DNA of 64,000 nucleotides from Lutjanus erythropterus. Lineage: Eukaryota > Chordata > Actinopteri > Lutjaniformes > Lutjanidae. Position numbers and translations under genes: made by a program. Location of the stretch: assembly GCA_020091685.1 (NCBI GenBank), contig CM034607.1, positions 2,176,944 to 2,240,943 on the forward strand, in the 5' to 3' direction. Below are positions 23,346-35,700 of the stretch, piece after piece (the first letter of the stretch is position 1; the number at the start of each line of letters is the position of its first letter). The notes below the pieces were generated by a model. The model saw only the letters and a list, made by a program, of their open reading frames with translations, was not told where the DNA came from and searched no databases.

Positions 23346-24029
23346 AGAGATGCTACTATTTATGCATTTATTTATAGATACTATTTTGAGATGAAGAGGA
23401 ACTTTTTTCACTATGTTTGCAAAATAGGCTCCCATAATAACTGGGCAGCTAATTGGGCAACTAATTTAAAATTTTATTTATTTATTTTCAAATGATAAAA
23501 GACAAAGAATTAATAATTAATAAACATTATCTTAAGAAAAAGATAATGCAGACAACACAGTTTTAATCCTTTTAAGCAACTGGATTTTCCATGGTTTCTA
23601 ATAGCAATCCTCAAACCTTATAAAACCTTATAAAATTCACTGGAGGTTTTTCAGAAATTCTATCTAACTTTTCATATAAGACACAGGATTGAAACTCATT
23701 AAATATTTGTTTTGTGTGTCACCAAAATAGCAGACAAAGTTGTGAGACTTCTCCTGTTTTTAAGTAAACGTTTAAACAATATTTTCATAAAGGAAATCAT
23801 ATAGGTGCCTTTCCAAACGTAAATTTCCTACTTTTGTTCTACATCTGGAAAAACAGGTACTTCTCTGGTGTCAGATATTCTATTTCAAGACCGTTCATAA
23901 ACTAGTCTGGCTTCGCTCCAGCTGTTAATTACAGTTTAATTTCACATAGCCTAATCTAGTCAACATTTATCTCTTTTATTGTGAAGGAGTGATTTTATAT
24001 TTTCCGGTCTCAGTCTGCATTACGTTGGT
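23346..24029. other. Intergenic between arl4a promoter and CpG patch
   Basis: AT-rich with no supportable gene or repeat boundary. Confidence 0.45.
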
Positions 24030-24135
24030 TAACTTGACGCCAGCCCCGTTTCGCGGTCTGATTGGCGGTGAACAACGCCTCCCGCGGTCACGCCACACGT
24101 GAATGCGCACAAACACGCGCACACGCACGTCACCT
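24030..24135. promoter_or_regulatory. CpG-dense patch with CCAAT-box and E-box
   Basis: About 15 CpG dinucleotides fall within roughly 105 bases in a region otherwise almost free of them. It contains gattggcgg (inverted CCAAT), cccgcggtcacgcc and cacacgtg (E-box). It lies about 1 kb upstream of the predicted arl4a first exon. It may be a distal or alternative promoter, or an enhancer. No transcript start can be demonstrated. Confidence 0.35.
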
Positions 24136-24769
24136 GTTTCTGTCAGTCAAATAGAGACAGACTCTAAAAAGTATGAAGGCCAGGAGCCAGATTTTATTTT
24201 AATGTCTCTAGTTTTCAGCTAGAGACCCTTCCTCCAATCCTGACGTGGTATTTTCTACGTATACTTTCTTCACTTTGGTCCAGATACAAAACACAAAAAA
24301 TAGAAAACATCCAACACAGTTATTTTTGTTGTTGTTGTTCTTTTTTAACTAAATGACAGCGCTGAAGGTGATTTCTGTGGGAGAAAAAATGAAATATATA
24401 AATTAAAATTAATAATTTAATTAAATGCTTAAATATGTACACATTTAATTACTCATATTTATTCAAACATTTAATTTATGATATTTATAATATATGCCCT
24501 CAAAACACTCCATAGTTTGCAAACCCTATGAGCATTTTCATTATATTTATGTGAAATTACATCTTGCTCAATTGATTGAGGGAAATTTCACTGCCCCCAA
24601 ATTTTTGAAATTATTTTGACACAGGATGAAAGCACTATAAAAGTGTTATTGGGCACAGATATGTTTGCAGAGTGTGTATTCTGTATCCTTTCATTCATTT
24701 GACTGGAACTGACTGGAGCGCCAACCTCCTTCCCAACACCACAGGACAAACCCAGTGACGGGATATAAA
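24136..24769. other. Intergenic, no gene recognised
   Basis: AT-rich, with a short gtt run at about 24328-24340. Nothing else seen. Confidence 0.45.
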
Positions 24770-24910
24770 GGGCTCATTCTAAGGTAATGAAAACCTAAAT
24801 CTTATTTTCAATGATTATATACTAATAAAAATATACTGATGAATATTCTATTAAATTTCTGACATATTCTGTCAATAAATCCTCTAAATGTTACACACTG
24901 GACCTTTGAC
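24770..24910. repeat. Fish interspersed repeat fragment
   Basis: The stretch ends 'tgtcaataaatcctctaaatgttacacactggacctttga', a recurrent end of a fish repeat ('cctaaatcttacacactggaccttta'). The left boundary is approximate. Confidence 0.45.
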
Positions 24911-25315
24911 CCTTCCACACACACCTGAATGAGGGAGGTTAGAATACTTTGGTGTGGTTGAAGAACGACTGCAAAGATCAGATTGAATGAGTTGTCACAG
25001 CAGACTGGCTTTAACTGGCCAATAAGATAATCGCAAATGTCTGTCACTGAGCTGCTTCTGTTGTTCTGAGAACAAGTCTTAATGAGGCAGAAACACAGGA
25101 AACAGGTTGTTCCCCAGAGAGGACTGTCAAACAGTCAGACAGACTGTTCTGATCCCAGTCAGTCACTTGAATACCCATCCTGCAAACACAAAACAGGTAT
25201 TCTGTCACATTAGAAATTTCTCCAGATTTACAGTCACATGTTTAACATCTTTTCACCTGCATATACAGATACACAAACCTTCTGCCCCTGAAGCCAACAC
25301 ACAGCCCTGACCCTG

Positions 25316-25480
25316 AAGATAAGATAAAACAGAACTTTATTAATCCTGAAGGAAGTTCTTGTGCTCCAAAATAACAGTAACATAAATATAACAACAGAGC
25401 ATCAAACATAAGTGGAACATACAATTTAAAGTGTATAAGAAATTCAAAGCTCAGTCCTTAATAGAATAACAAAAGTAAAA
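25316..25480 (-). mobile_element. LINE-type 3' end
   Basis: On the minus strand: gcacaagaacttccttcagg, then attaataaagttctgttttatc. This is the common fish LINE ending '...ggattaataaagt' with a short repeated ttatc tail. Only the 3' part is present. Confidence 0.55.
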
Positions 25481-26440
25481 TAAGATAAGTACAAAAGTAA
25501 GCTAAAAAAACAAAAAAATTTATGGCAGTTACACTGATAATTAATTAGCAGTGACATTGAGAGGTAATAAAAGTTCCATTACATGGCTTTGTTAAATACT
25601 CAATTCTGATTGGTCAATTAAAGCATTCTAAGGTTTGTTATTTCTTTACAGTAGACCATTGCCATGTATAACAGACCGTTGCTATGAAGAACAGGCTGTT
25701 GCTGTGGACACAGTTTTGATCATAGACTCTGGAGGAACAATAAAGTCATTTTTAAATCAACAAAATCCTTTTAAAGTCAATATTTTGTGTCAGTTTATTG
25801 ATTTATTTTGGTAAGTAACCATGTAATAAATGTCAGGGTCCTGTATCAACCCTGGTGTTTATTTCACAATAATGACTGCTCACTGTACATTATCCCTTAC
25901 ATATTGCACCAGATAATGAATGTCAAAATAACACGACATTAAACGTAATAGAAACATAATATTGCAGATGATAATGAACATAATATAGCCCATGATACTG
26001 ACAAGTAATGTTGTATATGATAATGAAATGTAATACTGAACATAATACTGAGCTGTTTTGTCAGCATCCTCTCTCTGACCTCTTCTCTGACCCACGTGGG
26101 TTTTAAATATTCAGGCATCAGGGTGTGACCACTGTTGTGTAATATCAATTCTACAGCATTCAATGTTTTTACAGCAACTGTTGCAGAACTCAGAGCCACA
26201 CTGCTAAAAACCAGAGAGACACAAGTCTCTTTTTAATTTGTCCTGTAGTCCCTCTAGTGGATTTACCTGGTACTGTGTGTGTACACCTGTCATGTTAGAC
26301 CACAACCCTAAATAATCAACCCCAGTGTTGCTACTGAGTTATTCTTTATGAATAACTGATATAAAGTGCATATATCTGATTACAGTCAACATGGATAGGT
26401 TGTAATGAAACTCACACAATGCCAGTCCTTACCTAAATGT
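25481..26440. other. Intergenic, no gene recognised
   Basis: Contains a locally repetitive stretch of 'ataat(a/g)(c/t)tga' words at 25960-26060 and short repeats of 'gttgctatga/gttgctgtgg' at 25650-25710. No coding evidence. Confidence 0.45.
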
Positions 26441-26445
26441 GTTTA

Positions 26446-26472
26446 TGTGTGTGTGTGTGTGTGTGTGTGTTA
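26446..26472. repeat. (GT)n microsatellite
   Basis: About 12 uninterrupted gt units, preceded by gtttatgt. Confidence 0.85.
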
Positions 26473-26474
26473 CA

Positions 26475-27010
26475 CTTAGAGCTGTAACTAATCTATTTTC
26501 CATCTACTCTTCTCAGATTTCAGCTTTTTAAATGTGAATATTTTCTGGTGTCTTTACCCCTCCTGAGAGTAAACTGAATATGGACAAAAGAAGACATCTG
26601 AGGACATCATCTTGGACTTTGGGAAACACTGATTGATATTTTTCAACCGCTTGACATTTTGTGGATCAAACAACTGATCGATTAATGGAGAAAATGGTTG
26701 ACAGATTAATTGATAATGAAAATAGGCATTACATGAAAGACTTGAAAAATAGGTCCAAACACATGGAGCACAGTGATGCATCTGTGACATGATCGTGATA
26801 GGATGAATTAATCAATTAATCCTTTTTCAGTCATTAAAGTCCAAATTCTCTGATTTCACCTTCATAAATGTGAATATTTTCCTTACTCCTGTTTGACAGT
26901 AGACTGAATATTTGTGGCCAAAACAAAAAATTGTCACCATTTTTTGACATTTTATGTTAAACTAATTGATTAATTGAGATATAATAATATCAATAAGGAC
27001 AACTGAATTG
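26475..27010. mobile_element. Two worn copies of the 'gctgcaactaat' MITE
   Basis: Copy A (about 26475-26725) starts agagctgtaactaatctatt and reaches gattaattgataatgaaaat. Copy B (about 26800-27010) repeats the same order: 'gattaatc', 'ctgatttcaccttcataaatgtgaatattttc', 'gacagtagactgaatattt', 'tgacattttatg', 'attgattaattgaga'. The two copies are in the same orientation and about 320 bases apart, and they match the cleaner copy near 18950-19222. Confidence 0.6.
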
Positions 27011-28255
27011 TCCTGAGCAATAATTTTGAAACAAGAAAATACAATCCCTGCTGTCCTCAGTTCTTAGTCACTATGTTCAGTAATTTATTTCCATGCATGC
27101 TATAATCTTAGTCAGCCCTCCTCTGCAGCAGCACTCTGTGTCCTCAAGCTGACTGACTGGTTTTGTGGACTAACTATGGTTATAGGGACATTAACCACAA
27201 GTGAGACTTTATTGTCCCCATCAACTGTGACATGAGATATCCACCCTTGGCTTGAGATCTGTTTCTTAAGTTTTCTGCTTAAATTGGAAGTCAGATGTTC
27301 ACAGAAGCAGCTGTGGAGACCTTGTGTGACCTCACAGGTGACATCAATTTACACATCTGTCTTATTTAGACTTCAACCACTCAGCTGGAGGTCCACTGCT
27401 GGACAGAGCTGTATGATTATTGAGACACTAGTATACACTATTGAGTGTATACTGACATCTAGTGGCTAGACAGCTTCAGTGCATGCATAACAAAACAGTG
27501 CATTCTGGGAAATGTAGTTTATAGACACTCAACTGCTGCAAAACAGAGTAGAAGTGTATTGCACAAATTCTTTTCCTTGCAAACTCTTGCAGGCTGCATA
27601 AAATGAGCTTCAAGCCTGATTCAGCCTACAGGCTTTGAGTTTGACATGTTTTAGAAGATGCATAACTGTAATTGACACATCAGTTCAAAACAGACCACAT
27701 ATGTATCCCAAATCTGTTCATGACATATAAATGTTTGAATGACACTGAAAAAACAACCACCCATCCATACAGCATTTACAGTATATTCACATCTGATAAC
27801 CAGTATGACCATTTTAAACAGATTACTCATTCATGTATTTATCAACTTACGGAGCATCTGCTATAACTGCTGTAGGAACACATAAAGAATGAACATAAGC
27901 CAACAAGCTAATGTTTCACATTTTATATGGATGTGAATATGAAGTACTTTTTAATATGGCATATTCATTTATTCATTAGAAGTTTTAATGAAGTTTAACT
28001 GAAGATGTCCTAAATCGACTCAGTGCTCGAACAGTCAACATCCTAAGAAATACTTTTTAAAAATCTTTTGTCCAACAGTGAAATGAAAAGAACAATCTTT
28101 ATTTAGTTTTGGATACAAACAACTGATTCCTCTTCTTCTTCTCATTTTATTATTATTATTATTTCTAAACATCTCTCTTTATCTGTTATATTCTATTCTA
28201 GTCTATTATATTATATTATGTTATATTTTTATTTTATATATGCATACAGTTAATT

Positions 28256-28257
<2 letters not shown>
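27011..28257. other. Intergenic, no gene recognised
   Basis: No exon or clear mobile element. Mostly low-complexity AT-rich sequence after 27880. Confidence 0.45.

Positions 28258-28303
<46 letters not shown>
28258..28303. repeat. (AAT)n microsatellite
   Basis: About 15 uninterrupted aat/ata units. Confidence 0.9.
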
Positions 28304-28304
<1 letters not shown>

Positions 28305-28329
28305 TTTAATAATTTCTTATACTGTGAAA

Positions 28330-28715
28330 CCATATTGTATATATTGCTAAATGTATCCTGTGCAATTATCTTTTTTTACATGGCAATATTTATCTATATT
28401 TTTTCTCCCTTGGTTTAATGCTACACATCCTGTGTGTTAAACAACACTTGTACATTTAATCTGTACAAATATCTATACATGTGTCTAGTTTGTGTATAGT
28501 ACAGTATGTGTATATTTATTAATTTTATTCTTATATATTTTATTCTATTTTTACTTGATTTTGTATTTCTATTTTTTCATTACTCTTTTCTACCTGCAAT
28601 TTCAATCCTTGAGCTGTTGTAACAACTGAATTTCTCAAGTGTGGGATGAACAAAGTTTATCATATTGAGCTGTATTGTATTGTATCATATCGTATCGTAT
28701 CGTATCGTATTATAG
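28330..28715 (+). mobile_element. LINE-type 3' end with (CGTAT)n tail
   Basis: The segment ends 'gagctgttgtaacaactgaatttctcaagtgtgggatgaacaaagttta', the typical fish LINE 3' terminus ('gtgggatcaataaagt'). It is followed by a short tandem tail of gtatt, then gtatc units (28670-28712). The body is T-rich and non-coding. Confidence 0.65.
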
Positions 28716-28799
28716 ATACAAAACAAATCAAAGGTCAGTGGTTCCAAAACCTGTGGTTCCCACATTTGGATGCCAAACTTGACACTGACAATAGATACA

Positions 28800-28965
28800 T
28801 TATTTCATAGAGATGCACTGATCCACATATTTTCAGCTATGGTCTGATATTGGAATTTGGATATCTGCTGATACAGATACTGACACAGATATGAAGGCAC
28901 TTTTTTCTTGAATATTAGTATTGCTGTTGTTGGTATTAGATGTAAGGTTACCACACAGCAATTCT
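28800..28965. repeat. 'agagatgcactgatcca' fish repeat fragment
   Basis: The text 'catagagatgcactgatcca', then 'gctgatacagatactgacac', resembles the common fish repeat that begins agggatgcaccgatcca and carries gatatc/gataca-rich sequence. The boundary towards the scin 3' end is unclear. Confidence 0.45.
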
Positions 28966-29019
28966 TATTTTAATAAGCAAAACATGTACAAAAACGCAAT
29001 AAATGTGAATGTATTGCAG

Positions 29020-29025
29020 TTTATT
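29020..29025 (-). terminator. Candidate scin polyadenylation signal AATAAA
   Basis: The first canonical AATAAA I see on the minus strand after the scin stop codon, about 520 bases downstream. It implies a 3' UTR of roughly half a kilobase. Sequence just beyond it resembles the interspersed repeat at 28800-28965, so the signal may derive from that repeat. Confidence 0.35.
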
Positions 29026-29545
29026 TGAACCATACGTGAAATACACTCCAGATACAAACAGGTGTAAGAGTACAAATTGTTATGGCAACCTTTTTACTGT
29101 TAAAAAAACAAAAACAAACAAAAAAAGTAGTTGTGTATAATGAGCTGATTAAGAACATTTGCACTGGAAAATGAACAACTCCTTTGTAATGCTTTCAAAG
29201 TGAATATGTGCTATAATGATTTGGCTGTTGGCTTTAAACTGAATTACTGTCTTATATATTTATAAATCATAAAAACATGAGACTATGGAATCTGAATCTG
29301 TGATGTTAGTGAATTATGTCTGTATTGGCACTCCATACAAAACTAACAACGCTTACACAACAGTAAATTGAGGAGGTTCATGCATGTTAATGTGAAAGTT
29401 GTGTCCAACTGTGTGCTGAGCGCCAAAGTAAAAGCACAATTTCCAATAAAAATGCCACAGAAAAACATTTATCCAGGATAGTAAATGTGTTTCTTTGACC
29501 ACACTGATGATATAAAAGTGAACAGCTGATCTGTGAGATCTGAAT

Positions 29546-29709
29546 CTAAACATGCATGGCCTTCATGCTCCTGGTGACAGCGTCCCAGTGGGAGGGGTCC
29601 CAGGCCAGGAACCAGCCTGTGAAGGTGGGGGGTTCGTGGCCTTGTTTCACCACCACCACAGGGGTCTTCTTGTCCCGGCTGCTCGGGTCCGTCTCGATGT
29701 ACTGTTTGG
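29546..29709 (-). CDS. scin: scin exon 16 (last coding exon)
   Basis: Acceptor ttcctctgcag|ccaaac. Residues 672-725: [20 protein letters not shown], then [19 protein letters not shown] and the terminal [12 protein letters not shown], stop TAG at 29548-29546. The last twelve residues extend beyond the end of human scinderin. Confidence 0.94.
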
Positions 29710-32700
29710 CTGCAGAGGAAGGAAAGACAGTGTGTTATAACAGTGACGGCTACAGTTGTTTCACATGTTGGTGGTGACCTCTTGTGGCGGTCAGAGGGAA
29801 CTGTTTTACACATGTGTGCTGATGTGTTGGGGGATTGTTGGAGTACACAGCTTGAAAAAATAAAAAACAAAACATCCAGTGATGTCACAGTGATGTCATT
29901 GGTGTTCAGGAAGAACAGCATTTCAGCTTGGATTTCTCGTCTCCTCCTCTGGGTAGCCAGGGGGCATGCTAGATCAGTATTTTTGTGATCTAACATTATG
30001 TTCTGGCCAACAAAGAAAGAGCTCTAGGCTAGGTTGACGACACATAGAAACATAGGTGTGGGCATTAAAAGCTCAAGCACAATGCATCCTGGTAAATGTA
30101 GGCACAGCTCCACAAGCAGGAGAACTTTGCTTTCTATCTCAACATAGCAGTGCTGAGGAATTTATCACTTACCATCAACACTGACTGGACATCAACATGA
30201 AAAGTGGATTTTCACTGTATATCATTTCTCTTTACAGTAAGAGTACTCCACCTGATCAGTCACCAGGTGCTATCGGTATTGTTCTACATAGCAAAAGGCT
30301 GATCAGAAGAGCCGATCAGATGACGAAGAGTTCAAAATAATCACCCGCCCGGTGCCAGATGCAGGCCAGTTTTCTACTTGGTGAGTAAATTAATTGTGTA
30401 ATTAACAGGCATGCTGTGGGCATCCTGACTGGAATTCATGGTGCATTCAAGTCTGTCCTAGGCAGTAACTTCCCAGACTGAGAAAAGATTTTTCTTTGTT
30501 GTTGAGCCAAAAAAGTTGCAGGCAGATCTTTGGATATGTGTCAGTTTTATATCTTTATATCAGGTTATTGTTTCTACATATTAATCCTGACTCTAATTTG
30601 ACCTTTGACCTTATTTAGAAGTTCCTGTATTCTGCCTTTGCAGAGCGTACCAAAAAATATTGGGTCATACCAAAGCAAAAGGCAGCAAACCTTAATTTTA
30701 TCTTATCTTTAAAAAGCAGCATTATGATAAATATGATCAAATCCTCTGTCTGATAATAATGTCAAATGAAATTACATCTTATTATATTATTGTTATATTC
30801 TGACAGAATAAAATTGGAATTTTAAATATAAAAAGTGACATGCTGCACGCTGACACGCTACAGAAAATATATTAAACACCATCAAACCTTTTCTGATAAA
30901 ATATGACACTGATCGGTTAATTTTAATGCATTTTCACATCTGGGATCAGCGTTGTTGTAGTATAATGGACATAGTTGACATGTTTCTTTATTTTCTTGCA
31001 GATATTTGACATGTTAGAAGACAGTAGCTGAAGTTACGGTGGTTTGCTGTGGTTTCTCTGAGGCTTTTAGCAGTTACTGTAATTTTGATCCTCTACCTTC
31101 TTCAAAATACAACAAATGCAGTGGTGGACAGTAGTGAAGTACATTTACTTGAGTACTGTACTTAAGTACATTTTTTGAGTATCTGTACTTTACTTGAGTA
31201 TTTGTTTTTTGGAAACTTCTGACTTTCACTCCACTGCATTTCAAAGACAAATATTGTACTTTTGACTACATTTCTAAGAAGGTTGTGTTACTTTTTGACT
31301 GAGCTTTGAAGTCAGCTGTTGGTGTTTTTTCTTTTCTAAAATGCAGTTGGTCACATGCTGTGTTCCTCACAGAAGGAAACCAATCGCAGTAGCTCCTCTC
31401 AAATGGGACTGATGTAAAAGTGGAAATACATCATCCAGGCTCTCTCTCTTTTATTCAAATAAAACTAGGTAATAGTGATAGCAGAGAAAGACAAAATTAA
31501 ATCTCAAGATGTTATTATAATTATTCATTATTTAAATTTAATTTATGTAAGTAGCTTTAAAAGTTGGATTGTTTTTATCGGGGTGAAAAATACCACATAA
31601 TTAATGTACATACTGCCTCTGAGGACAGAAATTATTTAACAGACTTGGAGAACTCCTTACAGTTATCTTCAATCTAATTTTATGTGGTGATTTTAATACA
31701 GTTACATCAGAAAATGACAACAACTGTCCTTTTTGGTTTTGATTGTATTTCTCTGTTGAAGTTTTTATAGGTGTTTCTATAGACTTTGTGCAGCAGAGTG
31801 GTTCTAAATCTAAGTCAGTGCATCATTAGATGGTTTCAGAGAGTTGCAAGCTTCTGTAAATGCATCATGAAAACAATACAGCAATGTACTGATATTAGAA
31901 AATGTACTTTGTAATTTATTTTTTTGAATTTAATTACCAAGATGGTGGCGCATGTACATGCTGCGGCTTCTCTCTCTCCCGACATGTTCTCTGTCGTGTA
32001 AATCACTGTGTTTGTCTTCATCGCGTCTACCTGTTCGGAGGCACACTTACACCCGCAAGTTCCTGCTCGGCGTCAGCAGATTACTTCATTTGACTGTTTA
32101 CCATCAACACTGACAAGGCATCAATATGAAAAGTGGTGGATTTTCCCTTTAAGGCATTTGTCTATACAGTAAGACTGTTCCAGGCGATCAGTCACCGATT
32201 GTTATGGCTGATCAGAAGAGCTGATCCGATGATGACGTGACAAGGTCCAAAATTACCACCCACCAAGAGCCAAATTTTCCATTTGGCAAGTAAATCTTGG
32301 AAACGTCCACCATTCTGGTAGGTAAATGTTTGTACCAACATAGTCATGTCATAAGAAACTATGCTGAGATTCTCTACTGATTTTTGGTGATTTAACAGGC
32401 ATGCTGTGTAGTGTGCGTGGACACCATCATGGTGCTTTTTAAATACATAAGCTAACATCAGCAAAATGTCTTATTTTTTTCACTACAGCATTAAAAAATT
32501 GATGCAAAAATCATAACAATATCCCATTCTTTTCTACACATGCAGATTTTAAAAATTCACCCAAAAATCTTATTAAATTCCTCAAGTACCTGTAAGTGAT
32601 CATTTTCAATTTGTTCTAGACTTATACTCAATACAGGAGCAATGTGTAGCCATTGGACACGCAAAAAAGTACAGTAGTCCACATAGTGAGTTGGAACCAT

Positions 32701-35700
32701 AGACTGTATATTAAATAGGTTGTAATCATGTTTAATATACGAGCTACGGTTGAAACGAGATGTTTCCCCCAACACCCCCCCTCTCCAGACACGGCAGAGA
32801 CAGGCAGGCTGCAGGAGCTCTGCAGGAGCTCTGCAGGAGTGCAGGATGTGTGCAACCTTGTAAATCAACCTTGTAAAGTGACAACAAGTTCTCCAATGTA
32901 AGTTGATCAGTTGTTTATAGTTGTCAGTTGTCTGTCAATGTAAAGTGAAGTTCTTTGTCCTGAGAGCACACACTGTGTATTCTGAAAATACACACTCTGG
33001 ACGATAAGTTAAGGGGCTGCCTGTCTCACTGTCTGCCAACTTTCATTAACATTTTGCTCAATTTAACGGTTATAGAAATCTATATCTTCCACAAGATTAT
33101 TAATGATTTCTTACGACTCATAAACAGACACTCACTCATTTGGTGAAAATTCGACTTTAATTTGAACTCTGATTAAAGTGAAATGGACGTACAAAACAGT
33201 TATTCTGGTCTGGCCTAGAAATTCCAAAGGGGCTTTAGTGTTCATGCCAAGTGCAGCAAGTATTTCAACTTAACATGTTTCCTTGATCTCTGGCGCCACA
33301 TTGTGGTCATTGTATGATTTATTACAGTAATATATATTACAGATTTCTCATTTAAATACATAAATAAATAATGGTACATGATAAATACACGTGTTAAAAT
33401 GCTCACCAGATTTGACAGACTCAGTCCTCTCCACCTCGTTGGCATCCTTTCCAATCCAGAGAAACACCTGCAACACAAGACTTTGTGTGTTAGAGATACC
33501 GTGGAGTTTGTCCAGATGCTGATCTGAGAACATCTGCCCCAGCTGTGTACCTGATCCCACACATCCAGCAGCATCACATCGTCTTCGGCCAGGTCGTCCT
33601 GCGTGAACTCTCCTGGAACCTCCTCAATCTGTGTACACAAAGAGAGCAGCGTTCAGAAAACTACTGCAGCACATCCCACTCAACACGCTGCAGGGCTTCT
33701 TGCTGATTGGACTGGGATTCAGTCGATCACATGAGGAATATAAATTGTAACTGGGAGAAATATGTTTGAAAAGATGATGATTGTACAGGCTTTAAAGCAA
33801 CTAATCAAATTAAATAGTGCAGAACAGAAGTATTAAATAAGTCTAATTGAAGCGAGGGTGTGATGATCAAAGAGCTGACTCACAAGATAAGGTTTTTAAT
33901 AAAGTTGATCAAATGAACAAATGAACACAGCAACACAAAACTCCTCCACATGCACAGTTTAAAGTGAATCAAATGTGGATCAGATACTCACTATGAACCT
34001 GCCGGTCTTGTTGGAGCATCCAAACAGACGGATGGGGTGAGTCATGCTCTGACTCTCCAGTTGCTCTGAGCTCTGGTACTCTTTCTTCCCCCCTAATGCT
34101 GCCCAGAAGTCAGCTGCAACACAAAACACACACTGACATTCGAGAAGAATACACACACTGAGGAAGAGCTGTGCAGCAGTGAAGCTACTCTCTGAGAAAC
34201 TCAGTTTTGTACAGGAACTACTTTCTTTCTAATAGAAAGAAACTAGTTTCGGTAGATTGTAAAGAAAATCCAAAACTCTGCAACTCACACCAAAACTATC
34301 TAGATGGATATATGACAATACAGGCCAGAGGAAAAATATGTACTTTTGATTTTGGGGTGAACTGTTCTGTTGTCTAGTACGAGACTTGATTTTTTTCAAC
34401 AGAAAAAGATGAAATGTTGGAAGTATTTATCCATCTATACTGTTTTGATGTTGCAGAATTATAGAGATATCAGCTGTACAGATGTCTGCCTTCTCTCCAA
34501 TATAATCATAGTCCCATTATATTGGCACATGACTTATAGTGCCAATAAAATACATTTGAAAAACTCAGCAGCAATGACTCTTTACAGAAATCATGACCTA
34601 GTTACTCAAGCTAATCCACAGACCTTGCTGTGAGCAGTTTCATGTAGGAACTACTTTCTTTCTGTGGTAGAATTAACATACCCTAGAATCTATCAGAACT
34701 ACTTCCTTTCTAATTGAAAGAAAATAATTCCTACTCGAAACTGCTCACAGCAAGGTCTCTGGATTATCTTCAACAACTCGATCACGATTGCTGGAAAGAC
34801 ATTGCTGTAGTGCAACCAAAATCTCCCAAACTCTGCTACTAACACCAAAAAAATCTAGAACAGCACTACAGGCCAGAGGAAAAATAAGTACTTTTGATTT
34901 TAGGGTGAACTGTCCCTTTTAAGATTTAATTTGAGACGTGACTTTTTTTAGCAAAAAAAAAATGAAATATTGAACTTTATTGACCTGACACTGAAGTAAT
35001 GTAATAAAAGATGTAGAGTGTATATTTTTGCGAGATGGAAATTATCACTATAGATGTGTGACTCCAGTGAATAATTTGTAACTGATTTCTTTGCAGTAGA
35101 ATTTACCCAAACTACCTTAGAATCTACTGGAACTACTTTCAATAAGGTCTGTGGATTATCTTGAGTAACCAGGTCATGATTTTTGGATAGAGACACTGGT
35201 TTTGAATTTTCCAAGACATCTCTATGGCTGATCTCTAAAAATCACACCAACAAAATATAGATAGAAAAATAGCACTACAAGTAGAAAATAGAAAATATGT
35301 ATTTTTGATTTTGAAGCAAACTTTCCTTTTAATAGATTTTCCTTGACCAGTTCACTAGTTTCCAAATGTGACTTCCTCTAGTACACATTTACATGCTTAG
35401 TCCTGCTTATAGTTGTTGACAGATGTGTATATACTGTACATAGTAAGTATTATAAAAATAATAGCCTAATTATGTATTATTAAAGTATTATTTTATAAGA
35501 CTGTTAGACTGTTTGTCTAGAGCTGATCTGGACAAAAGTATTATAAAAATAATAGCTCAATTATGCTCCGGTGATCAGTCTAAGACAGAGCAGGCAGGAC
35601 TAGTCCATCTGTCTGACACACAGTCTGTGTTTAATTCTGTTGTTTCATGTTTCATTATGACATCCTGCTACTGTAGCTCTTGTACACTGTGCTACCACCC

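Noticed and set aside
29469..29996. 175-codon minus-strand frame over scin exon 16
   Set aside because: It is a shifted frame over the last scin exon and its flanking intron; the correct frame gives the conserved [11 protein letters not shown] ending.
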